DNA of 64,000 bases, from assembly GCA_035296565.1 (NCBI GenBank), contig DATHAQ010000028.1:62001-126000 (forward strand), given 5' to 3'. The DNA comes from JACCZR01 sp035296565 (lineage in GTDB: Bacteria > Actinomycetota > Thermoleophilia > Solirubrobacterales > Thermoleophilaceae). Shown in pieces: positions 16,139-24,187 of the stretch. A program made the translations under genes and the position numbers. A model generated the notes under the pieces. The model was not told the DNA's origin. It searched no databases and saw only the letters and a list, made by a program, of their open reading frames with translations. How positions within the stretch are numbered: the first letter of the stretch is position 1; each line of letters begins with the position of its first letter.

Positions 16139-16804
16139 CTAGGCGAGGCTCGCGACCTGGTCCTGAACCTTCTGGACCTGGTTCTGCACCTCGCGACGAG
16201 TGGTCTTGACCTGACGCTCGACGTCACGCCGGGTGGTCTTCACCTGGCGCTCGGCCTCGCGGCGGTTGCGACGCAGCGTGCGCTCGACCTGAGTGCGAGT
16301 GCGCTTGACGCGACGCTGCACACGGTTGCGAGCGGTGGTGCCACGACGCTCCGCACGGCGGAGGTCGGTCGAGACGCGGCGAACGAGCTTGTTGAGCTCG
16401 CGCTGCCGGCTCGCGGGGCTCTTGACGTAGGGCTCCACGGTCTCGACGACGCTGTCCCGCGCGATGAGGGTTGCCCCCACGGGGATCAGCACGGCACGCT
16501 GGGCCTGGCTGGCCGCGGCCTTGGTGCGCTGGACGGCGTACGCCAGCCCGGTCTCGGCCGTCTTCTCGGCGCTGGCGGCCGTCGTGGCGGCCGAACGGGC
16601 GGTCGCCTTGGCGTTGCCCTGGGTCTGACGCGCCCCGGCACGGGCCGTGTTGCGCGCCGTGGTCTGGGTGCGGCGGGCGTTGGACCGGGTGGTCCGAGCG
16701 CTCGAGCGGGTGGTGTTGCCTCCGCTCTTGGTCTGGTTGCGCTTGCGGGTCGCGGCGGCCTTGCGAGCGGCGGCGCGACGCTGTTGAGGGGTCTGCTGAG
16801 CCAT
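16139..16804 (-). CDS. Basic, Ala/Arg/Thr-rich histone-like protein
   Basis: A 221-residue highly basic protein. Residues 1-75 are a low-complexity tail with repeating Ala-Arg-Thr patterns (TTRSNARRTQTTARNTARAG). A middle hydrophobic segment, AVLIPVGATLIARDSVVETV, follows. The C-terminal half is a long charged helix with near-repeats RQVKTTRRDVE / RQVKTTRREVQ. I do not recognise the family. Composition resembles histone H1-like or nucleoid-associated proteins, so DNA or polyphosphate binding is inferred. ATG 16804 follows an AAGGAAAC ribosome binding site. A consensus-like promoter and a strong terminator flank the gene, suggesting high expression. Confidence 0.78.
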   Translation of the reverse strand: MAQQTPQQRRAAARKAAATRKRNQTKSGGNTTRSSARTTRSNARRTQTTARNTARAGARQTQGNAKATARSAATTAASAEKTAETGLAYAVQRTKAAASQAQRAVLIPVGATLIARDSVVETVEPYVKSPASRQRELNKLVRRVSTDLRRAERRGTTARNRVQRRVKRTRTQVERTLRRNRREAERQVKTTRRDVERQVKTTRREVQNQVQKVQDQVASLA

Positions 16805-16873
16805 TGAGTGTTTCCTTTCTCCTCCCCTGCCTGGGGTCTGGATCATAAGCTTATTAGTTCTAAGCTCAATAGG

Positions 16874-16901
16874 ACTATACCACCGAACACACGTACGTAA
16901 A
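16874..16901 (-). promoter_or_regulatory. Sigma-70-type promoter of the histone-like gene
   Basis: On the minus strand, TTTACG (16901-16896) and TATAGT (16879-16874) are separated by 16 bases, in a locally AT-rich stretch that stands out from its GC-rich surroundings. The start codon is about 70 bases downstream, leaving a leader of roughly 60 bases. Confidence 0.65.
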
Positions 16902-16944
16902 CCTCTTCTGTCGGGCCGTTACGCAAGCTGCCCGGCGAGGCGGT

Positions 16945-17997
16945 CTAGGCGGAGGCGAAAGTGGCTTCTGCCACGCGGGCCGACCAAGCGGCGGGGCGCC
17001 TGAGCTCGGTCAGGTTGGGCAGGGAATCGGGGCCCTCCCAGACACGGTTGAGGCCCTCGATGCCGTGCTCGGTCACCACCGCGTCGCAGAAGCGCCGGCC
17101 TTCCTCGTACTGGCGCATCTTCATGTCCAGGCCCAGCAGGCGGCTGAGGACCCGCTCGGGGGCCGAGCGGCTGCCGCGCCGGCGCTCCGTGGCATCGCGC
17201 AAGCCCTCGTGCTCGGCGACGAGCCCGGGCGCGACAGCATCCATGACGTGCTCGGAATAGCCCTCGATCACCGCCATCGTGGCCTGCAGCCGGCTCATCA
17301 GCCGCCGCTGGGTCCGGGTCTGGACCAGGGCGGCCAGGCCGCCCTCGGTGAAGCGCTCGACCAGCTTGCGCGGGTTGGGCAGGCGCGGCAGGGCCCCGGC
17401 GTTCCCGCGCCCGATGCGCACGTCGACCGTGTCCATGTACTCGTGCACCAGCTCGCCGAGGTGCTCGCGCAGCCAGGGCACGGCCCCGAACTGGACGACG
17501 TGGGTGACCTCGTGGGCGGCGACCCAGCCTTCGAAGCTCTCGCGGTCCACGGCCATGTCGGCGGCTGCCTTCTCGAGGTTGGGGGTCACGAACAGGAGCC
17601 GGGGCGGCACGTCGGGGGCCAGCAGGGCGAGCTCGTACTGGCCGAGCACGCGCTGGGAGACGTAGCCCATGACGAGCCCCGCCTCGGCGGCCAGCGTGGC
17701 GTCGGCCCCCAGCCGCAGCGCGCCCGCCAGCGGCCCCGCGAAGCTCAGGCGGCGGTCGAGGCGCCCTGCCACCGGATCGAGCAGACGGGCCAGGGACTCG
17801 AGGTTGATCTCGGCCCAGCCGGCGCGGTCGACGATCTCCGGGGCCGGGGCCTGGCCGCTGAGGGTGAAGCCGGTGTAGCGGCTGACCGCGGCTAGGGCGT
17901 CGTCGACCTGCGCGGAGAGGTCCCCGGCGGTCGGGGCGGGCCCCTCCGACCCGGCAGCGAGCCGCGCGATCTGCCGGGCGAGCGACCAGTCGACCAT
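16945..17997 (-). CDS. Zinc-dependent metalloprotease-like protein, DUF2342 (Zincin_2)
   Basis: A 350-residue protein with the zincin motif HEVTHVVQF (HExxH) near residue 160 and the flanking block VPWLREHLGEL typical of DUF2342, a family annotated as 'coenzyme F420 biosynthesis-associated' in actinobacteria. Proteolytic activity is not established for this family. It is the last gene of a minus-strand run with the NHEJ genes; only 13 bases separate it from the LigD polymerase stop, so co-transcription is likely although the functional link is unclear. Confidence 0.87.
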   Translation of the reverse strand: MVDWSLARQIARLAAGSEGPAPTAGDLSAQVDDALAAVSRYTGFTLSGQAPAPEIVDRAGWAEINLESLARLLDPVAGRLDRRLSFAGPLAGALRLGADATLAAEAGLVMGYVSQRVLGQYELALLAPDVPPRLLFVTPNLEKAAADMAVDRESFEGWVAAHEVTHVVQFGAVPWLREHLGELVHEYMDTVDVRIGRGNAGALPRLPNPRKLVERFTEGGLAALVQTRTQRRLMSRLQATMAVIEGYSEHVMDAVAPGLVAEHEGLRDATERRRGSRSAPERVLSRLLGLDMKMRQYEEGRRFCDAVVTEHGIEGLNRVWEGPDSLPNLTELRRPAAWSARVAEATFASA

Positions 17998-18010
17998 GCC
18001 TCGGCCCAGG

Positions 18011-18901
18011 CTACAGCTCGGGCAGCGCCTGCTCGAGCTCGACCACCGGCGCGAACAGATCCCCCTGCTCGGCGGTGCGCTCGAGCACGTCGGCGGCCTC
18101 GAAGCGCAGGTCGCCCGGCTCGGACGCGCCCTCGACCTCGTCCCAGGTCAGCGGCGTCGAAACGGTGGGGTGCTCGCGGGCCCGCAGGGAGTACACGCAC
18201 ACCGTGGTCTTGTGCTCGTCGTTCTGGCTCCAGTCGACGAGGACCTTGCCCTTGCGCAGCTCCTTCTTCTGGCTGGAGACCACGAGCTTGGGGTTGCGGC
18301 CCTCGAGGTGGCGGGCGAGCGCTTGGGAGAGCGGCTTGGTCTGGTCGTAGGTGGCCGGGCCGTCGAGGGGCGCGTAGACCTGCATTCCCTTCGAGCCCGA
18401 GGTCTTGGGAAAGCACTCGAGCCCCAGCTGGTCGAGCAGCTCGCGCAGCAGGCAGGCCACTTCGCAGCACTCCATGATCCCCGCGGGCTCGCCGGGGTCG
18501 AGGTCGAAGGCCAGCGTGGTGGGGTGCTCGATTGCCGCCGCCTTCGAGAGCGACGGGTGCAGCTCCAGGTCGGCCAGGTTGGCGAGCCAGACCAGCGTCG
18601 GCAGGTCCTCGCAGAGGCAGAAGTCGATCGTCTTGGTGCTCACCGGGATCTCCGCGGACTTCACCCAGTCCGGGCGGTGTGAGGGGCACTGCTTCTCGTA
18701 GAAGTGCCCGCCCTCCACGCCGTTGGGGTAGCGCTTGAGCGTCAGCGGGCGCCCCTTCAGGTGCGGCAGCACGTAGGGCGCCACGCGCGTGTAGTAGTCG
18801 ATCACCTGGCCCTTGGTGAAGCCGGGCACCGGATAGAGGACCTTGTCCAGGTTGGTCAGGCGGAGCTGGCGGCTCTCGACCTCGACGTGCGTCGCGGCCA
18901 A
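18011..18901 (-). CDS. ligD: LigD polymerase (primase-like) domain protein
   Basis: A 296-residue stand-alone polymerase domain of the NHEJ LigD type: LTNLDKVLYPVPGFTKGQVIDYY at the start, PLTLKRYPNGVEGGHFYEKQ, catalytic DLDPGE (two metal-binding Asp) near the middle and KGMQVYAPL. It adds nucleotides at broken ends before ligation. In mycobacteria the polymerase, nuclease and ligase parts form one polypeptide; here the polymerase is separate. It follows ku after six bases on the same strand. Confidence 0.93.
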   Translation of the reverse strand: MAATHVEVESRQLRLTNLDKVLYPVPGFTKGQVIDYYTRVAPYVLPHLKGRPLTLKRYPNGVEGGHFYEKQCPSHRPDWVKSAEIPVSTKTIDFCLCEDLPTLVWLANLADLELHPSLSKAAAIEHPTTLAFDLDPGEPAGIMECCEVACLLRELLDQLGLECFPKTSGSKGMQVYAPLDGPATYDQTKPLSQALARHLEGRNPKLVVSSQKKELRKGKVLVDWSQNDEHKTTVCVYSLRAREHPTVSTPLTWDEVEGASEPGDLRFEAADVLERTAEQGDLFAPVVELEQALPEL

Positions 18902-18907
18902 GGAGAG

Positions 18908-19774
18908 CTACTTCTTGGCCGCGGTCTTCTTCTTGGAGGAGCCCGACCCGGCGCCGTTCTTGCTCTTGCTCGACGAGCGCTGGGGCTTGCTCTGCTTCTT
19001 CGAGGAGGCGATGCTCGCCTCCAGGGCAGCCATCAGGTCCGGCACCGCCTCCGGCTCTTCGGCCGGGGTCTCGATCTTGATCTCCTCGCCCTCGGCCTTG
19101 CGCTCGATCATCTCGAGCACCCTGTCGCGGTACTCGTCGCGGTACTTGTCGGGCTCGAAGTCCGAGGCCAGCGAGTCGATCAGCTGGCGGGCCATGTCCA
19201 CCTCACGCTTGGTGGTCTTCTCGGACCTGCCGTCGGAGACGTCCTCCAGCGAGTCGGGCGAGACCACCTCGTCGGAGAACAGCATCGTGTCCATCGCCAG
19301 CACCCCGTCGCGGGGGCGGATGGCCACCAGGTTCTCCTTCGAGCGGATGACCACGCGAGCGACCGCCACGCGGCCGGTCTCCTCCATGGCCTTGAGCAGC
19401 AGCGCGTAGGCCTTGCCGGCGCCCGGGCCCGGCGCGAGGTAGTAGGTGTGGTCGAAGTACATCGGGTCGATCTGGTCGATCTCGACGAAGTCCTCGATGT
19501 CGATCGTGCGGGACTTCTCGGGCTGCACCGAGTCCAGCTCGTCGGGCGTGATCACCACGTAGCGGTCAGGGCCGATCTCGTAGCCCTTGACGAGGTTCTC
19601 GTAGGGAACCTCCTCGCCGGTGCTCTCGTTGATGCGCTTCTGGCGGACCCGCGAGTTGTCGGACCCGTCCAGCTGGTTGAAGCGCACCGTCTTGCGCGAC
19701 ACGGCGCTGTAGAGCTTCACCGGGATGTTGACCAGCCCAAAGCTGATCGCTCCGCTCCAAATTGCTCGTGGCAT
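18908..19774 (-). CDS. ku: Ku protein (non-homologous end joining)
   Basis: A 288-residue bacterial Ku beginning MPRAIWSGAISFGLVNIPVK, with KRINESTGEEVPYENLVKGY and the core EMIERKAEGEEI. The last 35 or so residues form a Ser/Lys-rich tail (SKKQSKPQRSSSKSKNGAG), the basic extension that enhances DNA binding in some bacterial Ku proteins. It forms a homodimeric ring on double-strand ends and recruits LigD. It lies between the two LigD genes in one minus-strand operon. Confidence 0.96.
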   Translation of the reverse strand: MPRAIWSGAISFGLVNIPVKLYSAVSRKTVRFNQLDGSDNSRVRQKRINESTGEEVPYENLVKGYEIGPDRYVVITPDELDSVQPEKSRTIDIEDFVEIDQIDPMYFDHTYYLAPGPGAGKAYALLLKAMEETGRVAVARVVIRSKENLVAIRPRDGVLAMDTMLFSDEVVSPDSLEDVSDGRSEKTTKREVDMARQLIDSLASDFEPDKYRDEYRDRVLEMIERKAEGEEIKIETPAEEPEAVPDLMAALEASIASSKKQSKPQRSSSKSKNGAGSGSSKKKTAAKK

Positions 19775-19813
19775 GGCCCCACGAAGATACCCATCCGGGG
19801 AAGTTTGCCCTCC

Positions 19814-21250
19814 TCAGCGGGCGGGAACTTGCGGCTCGCGCACCACGTCGGAGGGGTCGACGTCGTCGCGAAGGCCCTTGAACGAGGGCGCGCGCAGCGT
19901 CCCCGTCTGGGTCCACTCGCGGAACTCGACCGAGGCCACCAAACGCGGCTCCACGAATACCGTCCCCTTCGGGGGCTGGCGGCCGTGGAACGGGCTCGTG
20001 TCGCGCCGCAGGGGCTCGAGCTCGCGCTTGAGGAGGCCGAGCGTGGCCTCGGTGAAGCCGGTGCCAACCTTGCCGGCGTACACGAGCCGGCCCTCGTCGT
20101 CGTGCACGCCCACGCACAGCGCGCCCAGGTGCTGGCTGCGCCCGCCTTCCCCCGGGGTCCAGCCGCCGATCACGAGCTCCTGGCTCGCCGTGTTCTTGAC
20201 CTTAACCCAGCCGGAGGCGCGCTTGCCCGGCTCGTAGGGACAGTCGAGGCGCTTGGCCATGATCCCCTCGATGCCCTGGCCCTTGGTGGCCTCCAGCAGG
20301 GCGGCGCCGTCGCCCGCGCGGTAGGCCGGAGTCCGCCAGCGCGGGCCCTCGAGCTCGAGGGACTCCAGCAGGCTGCGGCGGTCCTGGTAGCCCAGCGCGA
20401 GAGTGGGGTGCCCGTCGAGCCAGAGCAGGTCGAAGATCACGTAGGTCACCGGGACCTCGCGCACCTTGCGGCGCACCGCGGAATCCGAGGCCAGGTGCAT
20501 GCGCGACTGCAGGCCCTGGAAGCTCGGCCGCCCCCCCTCGTCGAAGGCGACGATCTCGCCGTCGAGGATCATGCGCTGCGAGCCGACGGCCCGGCCCAGC
20601 TCGCGCAGCTCGGGGTAGCGGGAGGTGAAGTCCGCCCCCGAGCGGCCGAAGGCCTCGACGTGGCCCCCGTCCAGGTGCACCACCGCGCGCACGCCGTCCC
20701 ACTTGACCTCGTAGCCCCAGTTCTCTTCGTCGCGCGGCAGCTTGCCCGAGCGGGCCCTCATCGGCTCGATGCGCTTTGGCATGGGCTCGGCCGCCGGGTC
20801 GGCCGGCGGGTCCATGCGGTGGATCAGCCAGTCCTTGTCGCGGGTGTGGATGAGGGCGTAGCGGCCCTGCACGCGCTCGCCGGTCAGCACCACGATGACC
20901 TCGTTGTCGCGGAACTTCTCGCAGCTGTAGGTGCCGCGGTCCCAGATCTCCATCGTGCCCGCGCCGTAGGAGCCCTTGGGGATCTCGCCGTGGAAGTCGA
21001 GGTACTCGAGCGGGTGGTCCTCGGTACGCACCGCCAGCCGGTTCTCGTCGGGATGGTTGGGCACCCCGCGCGGCAGGGCCCAGGAAGCGAGCACGCCTTC
21101 GCGCTCGAGGCGCAGGTCCCAGTGCAGCCGGCGCGCGTCGTGCTGCTGGATGACGAAGCGAGCACCCTCCTCCGCGGACTCGTCGCCCGCGGGCTCGGGC
21201 GTCTCTTCGAAGTCGCGCTTCTGCTTGTAGCTGCCGAGCTTGTCGGCCAT
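19814..21250 (-). CDS. ligD: LigD-type protein: 3'-phosphoesterase plus ATP-dependent DNA ligase
   Basis: A 478-residue protein. The N-terminal 160 residues form the 3'-phosphoesterase domain (FVIQQHDARRLHWDLRLERE, with catalytic His, and WALPRGVPNHPDENRLAV). The rest is the ATP-dependent ligase, with adenylation motif EVKWDGVRA (KxDG), FGRSGADF, ILDGEIVAFDE and KVKNTAS (motif V). It trims 3' ends and seals breaks. It is the first gene of the operon, followed by ku after 39 bases. The order nuclease-ligase, Ku, polymerase differs from the single mycobacterial LigD. Confidence 0.94.
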   Translation of the reverse strand: MADKLGSYKQKRDFEETPEPAGDESAEEGARFVIQQHDARRLHWDLRLEREGVLASWALPRGVPNHPDENRLAVRTEDHPLEYLDFHGEIPKGSYGAGTMEIWDRGTYSCEKFRDNEVIVVLTGERVQGRYALIHTRDKDWLIHRMDPPADPAAEPMPKRIEPMRARSGKLPRDEENWGYEVKWDGVRAVVHLDGGHVEAFGRSGADFTSRYPELRELGRAVGSQRMILDGEIVAFDEGGRPSFQGLQSRMHLASDSAVRRKVREVPVTYVIFDLLWLDGHPTLALGYQDRRSLLESLELEGPRWRTPAYRAGDGAALLEATKGQGIEGIMAKRLDCPYEPGKRASGWVKVKNTASQELVIGGWTPGEGGRSQHLGALCVGVHDDEGRLVYAGKVGTGFTEATLGLLKRELEPLRRDTSPFHGRQPPKGTVFVEPRLVASVEFREWTQTGTLRAPSFKGLRDDVDPSDVVREPQVPAR

Positions 21251-21260
21251 GTCGGCGATG

Positions 21261-21911
21261 CTAAGCCAGCGGCGAGCCGTCCAGGTCCTGCCGCAGCTCC
21301 TCGATCGAGCGGTGGACCTGCGCCGCGCCGGTCTGGCGCAGCTCGTCCTCGCCGAAGCCGCCGGTCAGCACCGCGACCGTCTCGATCCCGGCGCGCTTGG
21401 CCGACTCGATGTCCCAGGTCGAGTCGCCGACTAGCACCGCGTCGTCGGTGTCCGCCTTCTCAAGCGCCGCCTCCACGAGGTCGGGCTCCGGCTTGGTGGC
21501 GTCGACGTCGCCGGCCGTCGTCCAGCCATCGGTCAGCTCGCGGGCGTCGAGCAGATCGAGGTAGTGCTCGACCTCGTCCGGCTTTGCGGAGCTGGCGAGC
21601 ACCACCGCCTTGTCCCGCGCCTTGAGGTCCTCGATCAGCTCGCGCGCCCCGGCGAGCGGCTCCACTTCCTCGATCAGTGCCATGTAGAGCGCCTTCTCGG
21701 CCGAGCGGATGTCCTCGCCCTTCTCCTCCTCGGCCTCCTCGCCCGCGAGCTCGGTGACGATGTGATCGCCGCCCATGCCGATCGCGCGGTGGATGCGCCA
21801 AACCGGGAGCTTGACGTCGTGCTGGCGAAACGCCCGGTACCAGGCGATCGCGTGGTGGAAGTTGGTGTCGACGAGGGTGCCGTCGACGTCGAGGATCGCT
21901 GCGCGGGCCAT
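21261..21911 (-). CDS. HAD-family hydrolase (beta-phosphoglucomutase/phosphatase-like)
   Basis: A 216-residue HAD protein: motif I ILDVDGTLVDTN (nucleophile Asp plus acid Asp), motif II VVLASSAKP, motif III Lys in DATKPEPD and motif IV VLVGDSTWDIES. A helical cap lies between motifs I and II. The substrate is unknown; a small phosphorylated metabolite is expected. It ends eleven bases upstream of the ligD start on the same strand, so it may head the NHEJ operon. It is divergent from the CAP gene. Confidence 0.88.
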   Translation of the reverse strand: MARAAILDVDGTLVDTNFHHAIAWYRAFRQHDVKLPVWRIHRAIGMGGDHIVTELAGEEAEEEKGEDIRSAEKALYMALIEEVEPLAGARELIEDLKARDKAVVLASSAKPDEVEHYLDLLDARELTDGWTTAGDVDATKPEPDLVEAALEKADTDDAVLVGDSTWDIESAKRAGIETVAVLTGGFGEDELRQTGAAQVHRSIEELRQDLDGSPLA

Positions 21912-22019
21912 GGTCTGCGAGGTGCCCCGAGGGGGCCCGCGGCAAACGACTAGGACAGGCGTCCAGGGCGGCGGGGCCGGACTCGCGGGCCCCCCGCGGA
22001 GCGGCGAAAGGGAAGGGGG

Positions 22020-22556
22020 ATGACCCTCCGTCGCCCGCACATCATGCTGCTGTCCGTCCTTCTGGCCTGCATGGTGGCCCCGGCCGCCCCGGCCGCCGAA
22101 GCCGCGGGCCGGTGCGCCAACGCCTCGGCCAGCCCGAGCAGCGTGTCCCGCAAGACCGCGGTGAGGGCCACGGCGTGCCTGCTCAACCGCGAGCGGGGCG
22201 CACGAGGGCTGCGCAAGCTGAGGCTCAATGGCCGCCTGTCGCGAGCCGCCGTGCGCCACGCGCGCGACATGGTCCGGCGGCATTACTTCTCCCACGTCTC
22301 CCCGTCGGGCGGGACCCTCGGGCGGCGGATCAGGCGTACCGGCTACCTGAGGCGCGCCCGCTCCTGGTGGGTCGGCGAGAACATCGCTTGGGGCTCGGGC
22401 GTCCTGGCCACCCCTGGCGCCATCGTGCGGGCCTGGATGAACAGCCCCGGACACAGGGCCAACGTCCTCGACCGGCACTTCCGCGAGATGGGCCTCGGCG
22501 TGGTGCGCGCCTCGCCGCACGGCACGGGCGTCAACACCTTCGGCTACCGCCGCTAG
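22020..22556 (+). CDS. Secreted CAP (SCP/PR-1) domain protein
   Basis: A 178-residue protein with a signal peptide (HIMLLSVLLACMVAPAAPAAEAAG) and a CAP domain: the first signature VRHARDMVRRHYFSHVSP, the GENIAWG block and AWMNSPGHRANVLD. Bacterial CAP proteins are extracellular and of mostly unknown function. ATG 22020 follows an AGGGAAGGGGG ribosome binding site. A small membrane protein gene follows after 44 bases. Confidence 0.9.
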   Translation: MTLRRPHIMLLSVLLACMVAPAAPAAEAAGRCANASASPSSVSRKTAVRATACLLNRERGARGLRKLRLNGRLSRAAVRHARDMVRRHYFSHVSPSGGTLGRRIRRTGYLRRARSWWVGENIAWGSGVLATPGAIVRAWMNSPGHRANVLDRHFREMGLGVVRASPHGTGVNTFGYRR

Positions 22557-22600
22557 GCCCGCCTGGTTTCGGGCTCGCGGGCCCGGGGGAACCCGAACCC

Positions 22601-22825
22601 ATGGGGGCTCCCAAGCTGATGATCGCTCTCCTGGGAGCGGCCGCCATCGTGGTCGGCGCCATCGGCGTGCTCGCGTTCGAGACCTGGTGGGTCCTCATCG
22701 TGGCCTTGCTGGCGCTGGCGGTAGCGAGCGCCTTCGTAATGGGCTTCGTCGGCCGCACGCTGCAGAACGCCGACAAGCCCGATCCGGTGACCGAGGCCCG
22801 ACTGGAGGAGGAGGGCAGGACGTGA
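22601..22825 (+). CDS. Small two-helix membrane protein
   Basis: A 74-residue protein with two hydrophobic helices (MIALLGAAAIVVGAIGVLAF and WWVLIVALLALAVASAFVMG) and a short charged tail. I do not recognise a family. Its stop overlaps the GTG start of the next small gene by four bases, so the two are translationally coupled. Confidence 0.7.
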   Translation: MGAPKLMIALLGAAAIVVGAIGVLAFETWWVLIVALLALAVASAFVMGFVGRTLQNADKPDPVTEARLEEEGRT

Positions 22826-23046
22826 CCGCCTCACCGGCCCTCGAGGTCCCGGGCACCCCGGCGCCCGACGCGCCGTTGCCCGACGCGCCCACGGGTCCCG
22901 ACATACCGCCCGACGGCCCGGACGCCCCGCCGGTGGAGCCGCCCGACGGCCCCGCCGTGCCGGAGCCGGCGCCACCCACCGAGCCCCAGCCCGGCGCACC
23001 CGACGTGCCGACGCCGGACCCCAGCGGGCCCGAGACGCGCAGCTAG
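22822..23046 (+). CDS. Small proline-rich protein
   Basis: A 74-residue, strongly acidic and Pro/Asp/Ala/Gly-rich protein with repeating PDAP, PDGP and PEP units and no hydrophobic segment. Such a sequence should be disordered. It overlaps the preceding small membrane protein as GTGA, suggesting that the two products act together, perhaps as a membrane anchor and a spacer (inference). GC-rich low-complexity frames can be spurious, hence the moderate confidence. Confidence 0.5.
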   Translation: MTASPALEVPGTPAPDAPLPDAPTGPDIPPDGPDAPPVEPPDGPAVPEPAPPTEPQPGAPDVPTPDPSGPETRS

Positions 23047-23095
23047 CGGAGAGCGGGCCGAGCGCCGGCCGGCCGAGCGGCGCCGCTAGCCATGC

Positions 23096-24133
23096 TCACG
23101 CCACTCGGGCGAGGGTCGGCGTGTCCTCGATGAGGTGGATGGTCGCCTCCTCGACGGTGGGCTGGATCTCCGGCCAGTGGCCGTCGACCTCCTCCAGCAG
23201 CTCCGTGGCCCCCTCGATCGTCAGGCCGCCGTCGTGGCGGTCGAAGACTCGGGGATCGATGTAGGAGGAGCGACACACCGCCGCGGTGTTGCCCATGTGC
23301 TTGGCGACCTCCTTGACCACTTGCGTCTGGACCCGCTTGCGTGAGGTCTTCGAGGCGGTCCTCGTCCCCGCGAGGGCGAGGAACCAGGCGGCCAGCACGG
23401 TGGCGCTCCACGTCCGGAAGTCCTTCGCTGTGAAGTCCGCCCCGGTGATCTCCTTGAGGTAGTCGTTGATGTCCTGGGACTTGACGTCGCGCCAGCGCCG
23501 GCCCTCCCGGTAGGCCAACAGCTCGTCGATCCCCCCGCGGCGGCGCTTGAGGCGGCCGACCACCTCGGCCACACCGGGGTCCACGAGCGCATGGACCTTC
23601 CGCCGCTTGCCCTTCGCCTCGTAGTTGAAGGTCACCAGATCGCCGTCGATCGTCGCGTGGCTCTTCTTCATCGTCGCCAGGCCGTAGGTCTCGTTCTCCT
23701 CGGCGTAGCTCTCGGAGCCGATGCGGAAAAAGCCGCGGTCGAGCAGGCGCAGAGCGCAGGCGAGGACCCGCTCGCGGTCCATGTCCTCTCGCCCTATGTC
23801 CCGCTCCACGCGCCGGCGGACGTCGGGCAGGGAGCGGGCGAAGTCGAGCATCTCGTCGAACTTCGCTGCGTCCTGGCGGTGGCGCCAGCGCTCGTGGTAG
23901 CGGTACTGCTTGCGCCCCGCAGCATCGGTGCCCGTGGCCTGGATGTGACCCATCGGATAGGGGCAGATCCAGACGTCCTCCCAGGCGGGTGGGATCGCGA
24001 GCTCCTCGAGGCGCCGCTTGACCTCGGGGTCGCCCACGGGGCGGCCGTCCTCGTCGAGGTACTGGAAGCCCTTGCCCCGGCGGCGGCGAGTGATGCCGGG
24101 GGCCGAGCAGTCTGAGCGTCTTAGCCTGGGCAC
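23096..24133 (-). CDS. DNA topoisomerase IB
   Basis: A 345-residue type IB topoisomerase of the small, poxvirus-like bacterial group: an N-terminal ITRRRRGKGFQYLDEDGRPV, IPPAWEDVWICPYPMGHIQATG with GRKQYRYH, catalytic Arg/Lys in the middle, and KHMGNTAAVCRSSYIDPRV with the nucleophilic Tyr. It relaxes supercoils through a 3'-phosphotyrosine intermediate. GTG 24133 is taken as start; another in-frame GTG lies just upstream. It is divergent from the helicase gene, 54 bases apart. Confidence 0.9.
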   Translation of the reverse strand: MPRLRRSDCSAPGITRRRRGKGFQYLDEDGRPVGDPEVKRRLEELAIPPAWEDVWICPYPMGHIQATGTDAAGRKQYRYHERWRHRQDAAKFDEMLDFARSLPDVRRRVERDIGREDMDRERVLACALRLLDRGFFRIGSESYAEENETYGLATMKKSHATIDGDLVTFNYEAKGKRRKVHALVDPGVAEVVGRLKRRRGGIDELLAYREGRRWRDVKSQDINDYLKEITGADFTAKDFRTWSATVLAAWFLALAGTRTASKTSRKRVQTQVVKEVAKHMGNTAAVCRSSYIDPRVFDRHDGGLTIEGATELLEEVDGHWPEIQPTVEEATIHLIEDTPTLARVA

Positions 24134-24187
24134 GACAGGCGAACATACCCACGCGGGGGGTGAGCCATTCGCGGTTACCCTGCCTCT

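Noticed and set aside
18704..21625. 973-codon plus-strand frame across the ligD/ku region
   Set aside because: Antisense shadow of the NHEJ genes; the opposite strand has complete, recognisable domains.
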